From assembly GCA_018053995.1 (NCBI GenBank), contig JAGPKJ010000011.1:1-36474 (forward strand): a stretch of 36,474 nucleotides of DNA, in the 5' to 3' direction. Shown one piece after another: positions 24,777 to 33,429 of this stretch. A program made the position numbers and the translations under genes. The DNA is from Lachnospiraceae bacterium. GTDB taxonomy: Bacteria; Bacillota; Clostridia; Lachnospirales; Lachnospiraceae. The first letter of the stretch is position 1. Each line of letters starts with the position of its first letter. The notes beneath the pieces are model-generated. The model did no database searches. It was not told the DNA's origin and worked only from the letters and a program-made list of their open reading frames with translations.

Positions 24777-26528
24777 TTAGTCCCGAACCTTGATGTGAAC
24801 TTCGCGGAGCTGATGCTCCGTCACATCATTCGGTGCGCCGCACATAAGGTCTTCAGCTGCACTGTTCATCGGAAATGCGATAACTTCGCGAATATTCTCT
24901 TCGCCGCGCAGTAACATTATCATGCGGTCAACGCCCGGTGCCATTCCGGCATGAGGCGGTGCTCCGAACTGGAATGCCTGATAGAGTGCTCCGAACTTCG
25001 CTTTTAATGTCTCCTCATCATATCCGGCGATTGCAAATGCCTTCTTCATTATCTCTATATCATGATTGCGGACAGCACCAGATGAAAGCTCAATGCCATT
25101 GCATACGATATCGTACTGATATGCAAGTATGTCATACGGATTCTCGGCATCAAGAGCCTCAAGACCTCCCTGCGGCATCGAGAAGGGATTGTGCATAAAT
25201 CCGGGTTTCTTCGTCTCCGGATCTTCCTCATACATTGGAAAATCAGAGACGTAACAGAACCTGAATGAATTCTTTTCGCACAGATCAAGGCGTGCTGCTA
25301 TCTCATTTCTGAGATGCCCGGCGTACTCTGCCGCCTGCTTTTCCTTATCTGCGATAAAGAAGATCGTATCGCCTGCCTTCAGGTTCGCAAGAGATACAAG
25401 CTCTGCCTTGAGCGGCTCAGGGATAAACTTGTCTATCGGACCGCGATAGCTCATATCGTCCATTACTTCAAGATACCCAAGTCCGCCCATACCCATATCC
25501 GTCGCAAATTTCAGAAGCTTTTCATGAAAACCTTTTGACATCTGCTGATGCACATTGATCGCTCTGACAGTCCTTCCGATAAATGGCTTGAACGTGCACT
25601 GTGTAAAGAATTCTGAAAGATCTATGATACGCAGCGGATTGCGAAGGTCCGGCTTATCGCTGCCGAATTCAAGCATTGCCTGTCTATAAGGTATTACAGG
25701 GTAAGGAGCTTTGGTAACAGTATATCCTTCAGGTGCGAATTTATCAAAAGCCGCCGTAAGCACTTCTTCGCCAACTCTGAACACGTCTTCCTGCGTTGCG
25801 TAGCTCATCTCGAAATCAAGCTGATAGAACTCACCCGGAGACCTGTCCGCACGCGCATCCTCATCGCGGAAACATGGCGCTATCTGAAAATATTTATCGA
25901 ATCCGGACACCATCAGAAGCTGCTTATATTGCTGTGGTGCCTGCGGAAGCGCGTAAAATTTTCCTTTATATTTACGTGAAGGAACGATATAGTCCCTCGC
26001 GCCTTCCGGTGACGAAGCGCACAGGATCGGGGTCTGCAGTTCGACAAAACCCATGTCACTCATTTTCCATCTGAGAAATGAAATCACTTGTGAACGGAAA
26101 AGTATCGCATCCTTCACTTTTTTATTTCTGAGATCAAGGTATCTGTACTTGAGACGAACATCTTCCCTGATCTCCTTTGAAGTCTGTATCTCAAACGGAA
26201 GCTGGTCATAGACCTTGCCCAATATATTGATTTTCTCCGCCGCCAGCTCTATCGTCCCGGTCATGATCTTCGGGTTATATGTATCTTCATCACGCTTTTC
26301 AATCTTGCCCTCAACTGAAATGCTCTGCTCCTTTTGAATTCCGTCAAGAAGATTGTCATGGCGGATAACGACCTGAAGCGTTCCATACTGGTCGCGTAAA
26401 TCGATAAATGAAACGCCGCCGTGATCGCGGATGTTCTCGACCCAGCCTGCTGCCCTTACCGTGCTTCCGATCTGATCGTCTGAAAGTTCAGCGACCGTGT
26501 GCGTGCGATACCTGTTTTCGATGTGCAT
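24777..26528 (-). CDS. aspS: Aspartyl-tRNA synthetase, probably non-discriminating
   Basis: This class-IIb synthetase has 583 residues. It has an N-terminal OB-fold anticodon domain (about 1-105), the catalytic core with FRDEDARADRSPGEFYQLDFEMS (motif 2) and GMAPGVDRMIMLL (motif 3), and the bacterial GAD insertion (about 285-410). In the anticodon domain the segment RDHGGVSFIDLRD carries His (about residue 36) where discriminating bacterial enzymes usually have Leu. In Pseudomonas aeruginosa AspRS this position contributes to tRNA-Asn recognition. The second reported position is Asp here, neither the Gly nor the Lys of the reference types. I set the start at 26528, 7 bases after AAGGAG; the ATG at 26534 is too close to it. 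It lies downstream of a T-box and upstream of gatCAB. Confidence 0.93.
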   Translation of the reverse strand: MHIENRYRTHTVAELSDDQIGSTVRAAGWVENIRDHGGVSFIDLRDQYGTLQVVIRHDNLLDGIQKEQSISVEGKIEKRDEDTYNPKIMTGTIELAAEKINILGKVYDQLPFEIQTSKEIREDVRLKYRYLDLRNKKVKDAILFRSQVISFLRWKMSDMGFVELQTPILCASSPEGARDYIVPSRKYKGKFYALPQAPQQYKQLLMVSGFDKYFQIAPCFRDEDARADRSPGEFYQLDFEMSYATQEDVFRVGEEVLTAAFDKFAPEGYTVTKAPYPVIPYRQAMLEFGSDKPDLRNPLRIIDLSEFFTQCTFKPFIGRTVRAINVHQQMSKGFHEKLLKFATDMGMGGLGYLEVMDDMSYRGPIDKFIPEPLKAELVSLANLKAGDTIFFIADKEKQAAEYAGHLRNEIAARLDLCEKNSFRFCYVSDFPMYEEDPETKKPGFMHNPFSMPQGGLEALDAENPYDILAYQYDIVCNGIELSSGAVRNHDIEIMKKAFAIAGYDEETLKAKFGALYQAFQFGAPPHAGMAPGVDRMIMLLRGEENIREVIAFPMNSAAEDLMCGAPNDVTEHQLREVHIKVRD

Positions 26529-26611
26529 TGTCATTCTCCTTCTGCAGCCGATCCTAAATATGATGCTGCCTGACCATCAGGTTGATGTATTCCGGAGCGC
26601 ATATTTTTATA

Positions 26612-26885
26612 GACACAAAAAGTCCCGGAATACATTTCTGTATCCCGGGACGGATAATCTTTAGTTCATATCCGCGGTACCACCCGCTTTGACAGACCGA
26701 CATCTCAAGCAAGATGTTTGACCGCTCTGTCCACTCTCTGCATGTAACGTATGTAGTACGTATCACCCTACTAGGTTTCAGGTGATCTGCTCCGGAGTGT
26801 TCCCATCTCTGTTTCCAACGTGCGGCACTCTCAGTCGGTGATGCCGCCTTCCTGTCGTATTCCGCAGAAAGAGTCTCCTTCAATG
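26612..26885 (-). ncRNA. T-box riboswitch controlling aspS (apparent Asn specifier)
   Basis: On the minus strand the T-box sequence GGGTGGTACCGCGG is at 26672-26685. It is followed by a strong intrinsic terminator (arms GTCCCGGGATAC and GTATTCCGGGAC, 26622-26651) and TTTTT. Stem I lies at about 26780-26885 with a distal arm GCGGCA and TGCCGC. Pairing GGAG (26875-26878) with CTCC (26794-26797) puts the specifier side of the internal loop at TGGGAACA. The triplet next to the basal helix, followed by a purine, is then AAC (26799-26801), Asn. The identity of the leader is firm; the specifier is a hand-folded inference. An uncharged cognate tRNA would promote aspS expression. Confidence 0.93.
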
Positions 26886-26900
26886 CATTTGTTATTTGAA

Positions 26901-26928
26901 ATATTAGAACAAAATATATCACCGTAAA
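26901..26928 (-). promoter_or_regulatory. Putative promoter of the aspS T-box transcript
   Basis: On the minus strand TTTACG (26923-26928) is 16 bases from TAATAT (26901-26906), placing transcription start just upstream of T-box stem I. Each box matches 4 of 6 consensus bases. Position is the stronger argument. Confidence 0.4.
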
Positions 26929-26964
26929 TAAAATGCCGCAACAGTTGTACTTAAATAAATACAA

Positions 26965-27169
26965 TCTCTAACCAGTAAACCGTCTATACCATATGTATTG
27001 TGCGCTATATCGCTTATGATTTTCTTCTAACGCATCTGATATTTAATTCATGTCTTCAATCACTAGACATATCATTTCTACGTATATCGGTATTATTCAA
27101 GCACCGGCTGTGACTGCAGTTCTATGGTATCCAACCTCTTTCGTCCTATCTGCAACCTTTACGATATCC
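26965..27169. other. Intergenic region without a recognised feature
   Basis: Between the aspS leader promoter and the dapL stop codon I see AT-rich sequence without a gene, repeat or terminator hairpin. Confidence 0.5.
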
Positions 27170-28390
27170 TCAGATCTTCTTCATCCTGTCGACAGCTTTC
27201 ACTGTATTCTCGTAACTTCCAAATGCGGTCAGGCGGAAATATGATTCTCCGCTCGGTCCGAAACCAGAACCCGGTGTTCCGACTATATGATACTTATCGA
27301 GAAGCAGGTCAAAGAATTCCCAGCTTGTAAGCCCGTTCGGAGCTTTCATCCACACATAAGGTGAATTTACACCGCCGTATACCTCATAGCCCGCAGCCTG
27401 CAGACCATCATAGATGTATGAGGCATTACGCTTATAGAAGCCTACCAGCTCCTTTATCTCTTTCTTGCCCTGTTCCGTATAGATTGCTTCGCCCGCACGC
27501 TGCTGGATGTATGGTGCGCCATTGAACTTTGTACCATGACGTCTTGCCCACAGCGGATTGAGCGCTACGCCGCCTGCCTTAAGATCTGTCGGAACTACAG
27601 TATATCCAAGACGAACGCCAGTGAATCCTGCATTTTTTGAAAATGATCTGATCTCTATCGCGCATGTACGCGCGCCTGCACATTCATATATGCTGTGCGG
27701 CACATCGTCATCCGATATATATGCTTCATAAGCGGCGTCAAATATGATCACACTGCCGTTTTTATTTGCATAATCGACCCATGTCTGAAGCTGCGGTTTC
27801 GTAAGCGCCATGCCGGTCGGATTGTTCGGTGAGCACAGATATATGATATCCGGCACTTCCTTCGGAAGCTCCGGAACAAATCCATTGCCAGATGTGCATG
27901 GCATATAGATAACATTGCTCCACTTCCCAGTCTTCTCGTCGTATGTGCCAGTCCTGCCAGCCATAACGTTCGAATCGACATAGACCGGATAGACCGGGTC
28001 GCAGACAGCTATACGGCAGTCTTCACTGAATATCTCCTGTATATTTCCCGAGTCGCTCTTTGCGCCATCAGAAACAAATACTTCATCCGGACTTACATCA
28101 CAGCCGCGCGCTTTAAAGTCATTTTCTGCTATCGCATTTCTCAGAAAATCATAACCCTTATCAGGTGTATATCCCTTGAATGTCTCTATGCTGCCCATCT
28201 CATCTACGGCTTTGTGAAGTGCCGCGAGCACTGATGGTGTAAGAGGCTGCGTAACATCACCGATACCCATGCGGATGATATCGTTCTTATTTTCCGGATG
28301 CTCATCCATGTAAGCATTGACTTTCTTTCCTATAGTCGAGAACAGATAGCTTCCCGGAAGTTTCAGATAATTTTCATTTGCATGTGCCAT
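27170..28390 (-). CDS. dapL: LL-diaminopimelate aminotransferase
   Basis: The 406-residue fold-type-I PLP enzyme converts tetrahydrodipicolinate to LL-diaminopimelate in one step of lysine and peptidoglycan precursor synthesis. The N-terminus (NENYLKLPGSYLFSTIGKKV) and IIRMGIGDVTQPL are characteristic of DapL rather than general aspartate aminotransferases. The PLP lysine is in RSFSKNAGFTGVRLGY, and DPVYPVYVDSNVMAG and CSPNNPTGMAL are also typical. GAGGAGG precedes the start. dapF, the next enzyme of the pathway, is about 2.3 kb upstream on the same strand, separated by DUF3737 and a divergent channel gene, so they are linked but not in one operon. Confidence 0.95.
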   Translation of the reverse strand: MAHANENYLKLPGSYLFSTIGKKVNAYMDEHPENKNDIIRMGIGDVTQPLTPSVLAALHKAVDEMGSIETFKGYTPDKGYDFLRNAIAENDFKARGCDVSPDEVFVSDGAKSDSGNIQEIFSEDCRIAVCDPVYPVYVDSNVMAGRTGTYDEKTGKWSNVIYMPCTSGNGFVPELPKEVPDIIYLCSPNNPTGMALTKPQLQTWVDYANKNGSVIIFDAAYEAYISDDDVPHSIYECAGARTCAIEIRSFSKNAGFTGVRLGYTVVPTDLKAGGVALNPLWARRHGTKFNGAPYIQQRAGEAIYTEQGKKEIKELVGFYKRNASYIYDGLQAAGYEVYGGVNSPYVWMKAPNGLTSWEFFDLLLDKYHIVGTPGSGFGPSGESYFRLTAFGSYENTVKAVDRMKKI

Positions 28391-28493
28391 GATTAGCCTC
28401 CTCAGGTGTATGCGCCACGCGCTGATTCACATACTCTGCCACATATAACGTCGGCAGGAATCTGCGCCATATCTCCAGTTCGATTTTATGTAG

Positions 28494-28522
28494 ATGATAC
28501 GGCAAATAAAAGACGATTGCAA
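28494..28522 (-). promoter_or_regulatory. Promoter of dapL
   Basis: On the minus strand TTGCAA (28517-28522) and TATCAT (28494-28499) are separated by 17 bases, about 100 bases upstream of dapL and downstream of the DUF3737 stop codon. Confidence 0.5.
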
Positions 28523-28546
28523 GGCTTTCACGGATGCCAAGACTAT

Positions 28547-29395
28547 TTACTTTCTTCTGATCACAACATTTCCGCTGCATTCCATCACCGGGTTATCATG
28601 TATGATCTCGCCAACGCTGTCCACCGTTATAGTTCCTGACTTTGGATTCTTTATCGATAAGACATCTCCCTTAATGTCCGCCTCAACATCAGAATATTCA
28701 AATGCAAGATCCGTCTCTTCCATCGTACAGTTTATAAGCTTCAGATTTTTGCAGTAGCATAGCGGCTGCGTACCTGTGATCCTACAGTTTACAAGAGTCA
28801 GTCCATCTGAGAACCATGCAAGATATTCTCCCTTTATAACGCTGTCTCTCACAGTCACATTTCTGCTATGCCAAAACGCATCTTTTGTATCAAGTTCGCA
28901 ATTATCTATCGTCAGATTTTCCATATATTGAAATGAATACTTGCCTTTCATTTTCACATTTTCAAGTCTGACATCTCTGCTATCAAGAAAGATATATTCT
29001 GAAGTGATCTCCGAATCTGTAAGCGTGATATCGCTGCACTTCCATCCAAATTCCTGAGAGGATATGCTGCTCTTACTTATTACGATATCATTACACTCTC
29101 GAACTGCTTTTATACCGGAAAGCATACATTCTGAAATCTTTCCATGATCCGCATACCATAATGCAGCACGTGTCAATTCGTCCATTTTAGACTTGCTCAG
29201 TGTGAAGCCTTTTACATGCCACATCGGATATCGCAGCGAAAAACTGCAGCCATTCACATCGATATCCCTTGATTCTTTAAGCACTGACTCACCATCCGCA
29301 GGTCCCGCAAATACGCAGTCATTCACTTCTGTATCCATCAGATGATAAAGTGCTCTTTCTTCATCAAACTGTCTCCCTTTTATTATCTCTCCCAT
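28547..29395 (-). CDS. DUF3737 right-handed beta-helix protein
   Basis: The 282-residue protein starts GRQFDEERALYHLMDTEVNDCVFAGPADGES and continues as regular 18-22 residue rungs with patterns such as SRDVRLENVKMKGKYSFQYM, ENLTIDNCEL, SRNVTVRDSVI and DGLTLVNCRITGTQPLCYC. This is a parallel beta-helix typical of DUF3737. No signal peptide or membrane helix is seen, so it is probably cytoplasmic. The biochemical role is unknown. The Shine-Dalgarno is AAAGGAAG. It precedes dapL on the same strand and is divergent from the MscS gene across a repeat-filled intergenic region. Confidence 0.85.
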   Translation of the reverse strand: MGEIIKGRQFDEERALYHLMDTEVNDCVFAGPADGESVLKESRDIDVNGCSFSLRYPMWHVKGFTLSKSKMDELTRAALWYADHGKISECMLSGIKAVRECNDIVISKSSISSQEFGWKCSDITLTDSEITSEYIFLDSRDVRLENVKMKGKYSFQYMENLTIDNCELDTKDAFWHSRNVTVRDSVIKGEYLAWFSDGLTLVNCRITGTQPLCYCKNLKLINCTMEETDLAFEYSDVEADIKGDVLSIKNPKSGTITVDSVGEIIHDNPVMECSGNVVIRRK

Positions 29396-29450
29396 ATATG
29401 ATTACTTCCTTTCATTCAAAGTATTGTACGTTTACGTTACAGATCAGGTA

Positions 29451-29516
29451 GCTTCTGAAGGAAGCAAAGCAATTCGTAGCATCATACTTACTGCTTTTGA
29501 CACCTACTTCATGATA
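29451..29516 (+). repeat. Dispersed 67-base repeat, copy A
   Basis: The copy begins with the palindrome GCTTC-TGAAG-GAAGC, then AAAGCAATTCGTAGCATCAT, a diverged middle, and CTTTTGACACCTACTTCATGA. The same blocks occur in copies C, D and E. Confidence 0.8.
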
Positions 29517-29633
29517 TTTTGTTTCGTGTCGGTTTTGAATCTCCGGTTTGTTTCCGTATTATCAACTATTGGTTCATACATCCGAAGTAGTTACTATACA
29601 ATGATGAAACTAATTGCAATCACATAAGAATGA

Positions 29634-29690
29634 CAGCGAATTGCAGTAGCATTAAGAATGACTTTTGACACTTGCAGCATATTATAAGAT
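29634..29690 (+). repeat. Dispersed repeat, copy B (diverged)
   Basis: It matches the family as AGCGAATTGCAGTAGCATTA, then AGAATGACTTTTGACACTT and GCAGCAT. The 5' palindrome is lost. Confidence 0.55.
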
Positions 29691-29693
29691 AAT
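29665..29693 (+). promoter_or_regulatory. Promoter of the MscS-type channel gene
   Basis: A perfect TTGACA (29665-29670), a 17-base spacer and GATAAT (29688-29693), about 90 bases upstream of the channel start. The -35 box is the TTGACA belonging to repeat copy B. Confidence 0.6.
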
Positions 29694-29705
29694 GAGATGA
29701 TGCAA

Positions 29706-29760
29706 GCTTCCAAAGGAAGCGAAGCAATTCGTAACATCATAACAAAATGACTACTTGTGA
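29706..29760 (+). repeat. Dispersed repeat, copy C
   Basis: It has a perfect palindrome GCTTCCAAAGGAAGC (29706-29720), GAAGCAATTCGTAACATCAT and AACAAAATGACTACTT, then diverges before the TTGACA block. It ends about 10 bases before the ribosome binding site of the channel gene, so it is transcribed as leader. ATGATG just upstream can pair with CATCAT inside it. Confidence 0.85.
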
Positions 29761-29784
29761 TATTGATATTCCGAAGGGAGTGCA

Positions 29785-30666
29785 ATGAAAATGTCTGCTA
29801 CAACGATAATCTCTGAGCTCGATACAGCCAAGGCTGACGAAGCTGTCTCAAATATTGAGAAAACATTTATGGGATTTTCACTTGAGAAACTCTTTCATTT
29901 TCTGATAGTATTCGCCATTGCATATCTTGTCGCAAAGATCGTGATAATCATCATAAATAAGATGATCTGTCACAATAAGCTCATGGATAAGAGTATCAAA
30001 GGCTTCCTTAAACAGACCTTTAAGGTGATCGTATATTTTGTAGCATTCACCATTGCCGCATATCAGTGTGGAGCAAATGTTTCGTCAGTCCTTGCCATAT
30101 TCTCTATCATGGGTCTGGCTGTTTCACTCTCGATTCAAAACCTGCTCGGCAATTTCTTCAGCGGTCTCACTTTGCTCTCTACAAAGCCTATCCATGTGGA
30201 TGATTTCGTAGAGGTCGACGGAATAAAGGGCACTGTAAAACGTATAGATCTTATCTACACTGAGATAACAACGGTCGATAACCGTATCGTCTTCGTTCAG
30301 AATTCAAGGATCTGCTCCAGCAATATCAAAAACTATTCTGTCAATCCGCAGAGCAGACTGGATATAAAGATAACGGCCGCCTACGAATCTCCGGTGGAGA
30401 CCGTAAAAGCAGCCCTTTCTGATGCTGTATCTCATTGTGATTTTATGACCGATCCCGCCCCATACATAACGATCAGCTCTTTCGGCGCAAATTCTGTTGA
30501 ATATCTTGTACGCGTATGGTTTGAGCATTCAGATAAATATACGGTTGAAACGATACCCCATAAACTGAACGAAGAAATTGCAAAATCTTTTGATAATTTC
30601 GGTGTCATCATGACATACGACCACCTTAATGTACATATGGTAAATAACGACACTACGGTAAAATAA
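29785..30666 (+). CDS. Small-conductance mechanosensitive channel (MscS family)
   Basis: The 293-residue protein has predicted membrane helices at about 30-53, 72-92 and 98-130, the last being the pore helix with the SIMGLAVSLSIQNLLGNFFSGLTLL pattern. The cytoplasmic MscS beta domain follows (KPIHVDDFVEVDGIKGTVKRIDL, TTVDNRIVFVQNS), then an alpha-beta C-terminal domain. It releases solutes on osmotic downshift. Length and layout match the minimal MscS type (E. coli MscS, 286 residues). GAAGGGAG lies 4 bases before the first ATG; the ATG at 29791 is an alternative. It is convergent with dapF. Confidence 0.92.
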   Translation: MKMSATTIISELDTAKADEAVSNIEKTFMGFSLEKLFHFLIVFAIAYLVAKIVIIIINKMICHNKLMDKSIKGFLKQTFKVIVYFVAFTIAAYQCGANVSSVLAIFSIMGLAVSLSIQNLLGNFFSGLTLLSTKPIHVDDFVEVDGIKGTVKRIDLIYTEITTVDNRIVFVQNSRICSSNIKNYSVNPQSRLDIKITAAYESPVETVKAALSDAVSHCDFMTDPAPYITISSFGANSVEYLVRVWFEHSDKYTVETIPHKLNEEIAKSFDNFGVIMTYDHLNVHMVNNDTTVK

Positions 30667-30732
30667 GCCTGTGATTACAATCCTCGCCTATATTAACCAA
30701 TATCTCTGCCGTTTAAGCATATCTTGTCCCTA

Positions 30733-31575
30733 TCAGTTGAGTTCTATCTCACCATCGAATACGGTTTCAGCAGGACCTGTCATAAAGACATCTCCGCTCT
30801 TTTCATCCCATTCGATCTCAATATTTCCGCCTAACAGACTGACATCGACTTTTCTGTCCGTAAGTCCATTCAGCACGGATGCGACCGCAGATGCGCAGCA
30901 TCCGGTACCGCACGCAAGTGTCTCGCCTGTCCCGCGTTCCCATACTCTCATCTGAATATGATCTCTGTCGATGATTCTCACAAATTCTGTATTTGTACGC
31001 TTTGGAAATCTTCCGTCACATTCGAAATACGGACCGGTCTGTGCAAGATCAAGGCTGTTGATCTCTTTCATAAAGACTACGGCATGTGGATTTCCCATAG
31101 AAACACATGTCACGTTATATGTCTTCCCGTTTATCTCAAAAGGTTCGTTCACCACCTCGTCGTGCTGTGAGATGACAGGCACCTCTTCAGCGCGAAGTTC
31201 AGGTTTGCCCATATCAACGCGTACCACTGACACCTTGCCATCAGTCACAGTCATCTTAAGGTATTTTATCTTCCCACAACTTTCAATACTTATCTCGGTC
31301 TTATCAGTAAGTCCTTTATCAAACGCATACTTTCCAACGCATCTGATACCGTTGCCACACATTTCCGCGCGGCTTCCATCAGCGTTATACATCTCCATCT
31401 CAAAATCTGCTATCTCCGAAGGATTTATAAAGATCACACCGTCTCCGCCGATTCCGAAATGTCTGTCGCTAAATCTCTTGACCAGTTCCGGTTTATCGCG
31501 CATCTCTATATGTTCGCGTGCACCGTCAATATAGATATAATCATTCCCACAGCCATGCATCTTGGTAAATTTCAT
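30733..31575 (-). CDS. dapF: Diaminopimelate epimerase
   Basis: The 280-residue enzyme interconverts LL- and meso-diaminopimelate. It has both catalytic cysteines: the first in AEMCGNGIRCVG and the second in ETLACGTGCCASA. MKFTKMHGCGNDYIYID is the canonical start. I chose 31575, 6 bases after GGGAG; in-frame ATGs at 31578 and 31590 are less well placed. It acts after DapL in the same pathway. Its 5' end overlaps the reading frame of the truncated lgt-like remnant upstream by 35 bases. Confidence 0.95.
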   Translation of the reverse strand: MKFTKMHGCGNDYIYIDGAREHIEMRDKPELVKRFSDRHFGIGGDGVIFINPSEIADFEMEMYNADGSRAEMCGNGIRCVGKYAFDKGLTDKTEISIESCGKIKYLKMTVTDGKVSVVRVDMGKPELRAEEVPVISQHDEVVNEPFEINGKTYNVTCVSMGNPHAVVFMKEINSLDLAQTGPYFECDGRFPKRTNTEFVRIIDRDHIQMRVWERGTGETLACGTGCCASAVASVLNGLTDRKVDVSLLGGNIEIEWDEKSGDVFMTGPAETVFDGEIELN

Positions 31576-31972
31576 CATATGCTCCCTCATCAGACCTGAT
31601 TCGATCTGTTGCCTTTGCGTTTCTTATCTCGTATAAGATAGAATACCCCACATACCAGAGCAATTGCAAGTGATAGCCACTGTGATGTCGATAATAAGAG
31701 AAAAATCCGCGTTCAGTGCTGTCATACCTAAAGAATTCCATTATAAACCGTGCCACACAATATACAATAAGATAACTTAACAGTGAGTCATCTCTCTCAT
31801 TTTCCGGAACGGAATATTTTCTGTAAAATATAGCTGCTGCAATAAATAAAAGGATTGATTCAAGCAGTTGAAGCGGGAAAAGAGAGACACCGTGCGGAGC
31901 ATACGAACCTGCCGGAAATCTCACTGCCAGCGGACCGTTGTAAGGTCTTCCATAACAGCATCCAGGCTCCTT
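31541..31972 (-). pseudogene. C-terminal remnant of a prolipoprotein diacylglyceryl transferase-like gene
   Basis: The open frame covers only the C-terminal part of an Lgt-type membrane protein, about 140 residues against about 260-300 for a whole one. It begins at GCCYGRPYNGPLAVRFP and continues through SLFPLQLLESILLFIAAAIFY and YLIVYCVARFIMEFFRYDSTERGFF. The N-terminal helices and the conserved catalytic segment before GCCYG are missing. Immediately upstream on the same strand, within about 20 bases, is a DUF4190 gene cut short at its C-terminus, so a deletion probably fused the two. The last residues read into the dapF start. A functional Lgt must exist elsewhere if the cell makes lipoproteins. 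Confidence 0.75.
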
Positions 31973-31983
31973 TATGTATGTTT

Positions 31984-32175
31984 TTATATGACACCGATGA
32001 TAGAGCAAACAAGACCTGCTGTTGCCATACCTTTTTTCTCAGGATTCTTTCTTCCAAGAGCACCAAGAATGATACCTACAACTGCGAGTATTGCGCCAAG
32101 CCATCCAAGTGAACCTGCACTGAAAATTCCTATAACAAGTGAAATAATACCAAGAACCAATGATGCTACTGCCAT
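31984..32175 (-). CDS. DUF4190-like small membrane protein, C-terminally truncated
   Basis: The 63-residue protein (MAVASLVLGIISLVIG...) has two hydrophobic segments around the DUF4190 signature: a VLGIISLVIGIF helix, a Gly-rich LGWLGAILAVVGIILGALG helix, then GMATAGLVCSIIGVI. In full-length members the last segment continues as a further helix. Here a stop follows at once, so it is probably truncated by the event that also removed the N-terminus of the lgt-like gene. The start at 32175 has AGAGGAAGG 9 bases upstream; an ATG at 32196 lacks a ribosome binding site. Function is unknown. Confidence 0.7.
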   Translation of the reverse strand: MAVASLVLGIISLVIGIFSAGSLGWLGAILAVVGIILGALGRKNPEKKGMATAGLVCSIIGVI

Positions 32176-32307
32176 TTTTGAATACCTTCCTCTCATATGT
32201 TATTATAGATAATAAATACTACAAAATATTATTATAAAAGTATAAGAGCAAAAGTCAGTAGTACACTCCATTAAATAAATAGTCTATATAGTGATGCAAG
32301 TGCAAAA

Positions 32308-32374
32308 GCTTCCAACGGAAGCGAAGCAATTCGTATCATCATAGACTAATAGCTGCTATTAACACCCGCATCAT
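32308..32374 (+). repeat. Dispersed repeat, copy D
   Basis: It has the palindrome GCTTCCAACGGAAGC (32308-32322), GAAGCAATTCGTATCATCAT, then GCTATTAACACCCGCATCAT in place of the usual TTTTGACACC block. It lies in the divergent space between the DUF4190 and RluA genes, about 50 bases before the RluA start. Upstream GATG can pair with CATC inside it. Confidence 0.8.
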
Positions 32375-32424
32375 ATAATAATTCATCACAAAGATGATAA
32401 CCATCAACGAAAAAACGGCGTAAG

Positions 32425-33429
32425 ATGAAAAAGATCATTCAACATACAATAACAAGCGAAGATCTGACCGGAACAGCACAGGGTGTCGTAAGCCTCGTGC
32501 TCAAACGGATCATGCATCTTTCCGCGCATGAGATAAGCAGCGCGAAATTCACACATGACGGCATAACAGCTGATGGGATTCAGGTCACCGTGAAAGACCG
32601 TGTGAAAAAAGATCAGCTTCTTTCGATATGTCTTGAAGATACTGCTGATATGACAGACCACCTGCTTCCGGTACATGGAGATCCGGGAATCATCTATGAA
32701 GACGAGGATCTGCTCGCGGTAAATAAACCAGCCGGTATCGTCGTTCATCCGACTCACGGTCACTACAGCGATTCTATTGCTAACATAATCGCAGGATATT
32801 ATACTGAGAAAAATGAAAACGTCATTATCCGCGCGTTCGGGCGTCTTGATAAAGATACATCCGGAGTCCTTTTATTTGCCAAAAACAAGGCTGCCGCAGG
32901 CAGACTTGAACATCAGCGCGAGCGGGGACAGTACTGCCGCACGTATTATGCATTAGTGCATGGCACTTTGGAAAATAAGATAGGAATCATCGATGCGCCG
33001 CTCTCTCCCGTACCCGGAACGCTTATGCGGCAGTGTGTGTCAGACGACGGCAGACCTGCCGTGACGCATTATGAAGTATTGTGGAGTGGCGATAATGGTG
33101 CATTAAAATATTCTGTTTTAAGACTTCACCTTGATACCGGCCGCACGCACCAGATACGCGTGCACATGGCATACATTGGTCACCCGCTGCTTGGAGATCC
33201 GATATACGGAGATACAGCCGTTAATGATGATCCTGCATCTGAACATGCATATGATTTCGCACCATTGTCCGCACACAGCGGCAGATCACATGCTCTCTTC
33301 ACACATACGGCGCTGCATGCCGGCTGCATCGATCTCAAACAGCCATTTACCGGATTACCTCTACATGTATCGGCTCCTTTTCCGAGCGATATCGCAGAAT
33401 TTCTTGATATGGAGGATACTTTGTCATGA
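32425..33429 (+). CDS. RluA-family pseudouridine synthase
   Basis: The 334-residue protein isomerises uridines in rRNA or tRNA. The catalytic Asp is in GRLDKDTSGVLLFAKN. Other hallmarks are EDEDLLAVNKPAGIVVHPTHG and GRTHQIRVHMAYIGHPLLGDPIYG. An N-terminal region of about 80 residues resembles an S4-like RNA-binding domain. RluA, RluC and RluD cannot be separated by eye. The Shine-Dalgarno is weak. The stop overlaps the start of the next gene as ATGA, implying translational coupling with a sensory membrane protein, which is an odd partnership. Confidence 0.9.
   Translation: MKKIIQHTITSEDLTGTAQGVVSLVLKRIMHLSAHEISSAKFTHDGITADGIQVTVKDRVKKDQLLSICLEDTADMTDHLLPVHGDPGIIYEDEDLLAVNKPAGIVVHPTHGHYSDSIANIIAGYYTEKNENVIIRAFGRLDKDTSGVLLFAKNKAAAGRLEHQRERGQYCRTYYALVHGTLENKIGIIDAPLSPVPGTLMRQCVSDDGRPAVTHYEVLWSGDNGALKYSVLRLHLDTGRTHQIRVHMAYIGHPLLGDPIYGDTAVNDDPASEHAYDFAPLSAHSGRSHALFTHTALHAGCIDLKQPFTGLPLHVSAPFPSDIAEFLDMEDTLS

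Larger units (their letters stand above)
29396..29784. other. Divergent intergenic region filled with dispersed repeats
   Basis: The 389 bases between the DUF3737 and MscS genes hold three copies of the 67-base repeat family, all in plus orientation, and a promoter for the MscS gene built from the middle copy. No coding sequence is convincing. Minus-strand frames through the repeats give a short recurring peptide that is an artefact of the repeat. Confidence 0.7.

Noticed and set aside
26554..26964. Open frame of 136 codons on the minus strand
   Set aside because: It lies across the T-box leader and its terminator, and has no family resemblance.
26965..27169. Possible small gene downstream of dapL
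   Set aside because: Short plus-strand frames there lack ribosome binding sites and any recognisable composition.
30971..31534. Plus-strand 187-codon frame inside dapF
   Set aside because: It is antisense to an unambiguous diaminopimelate epimerase.
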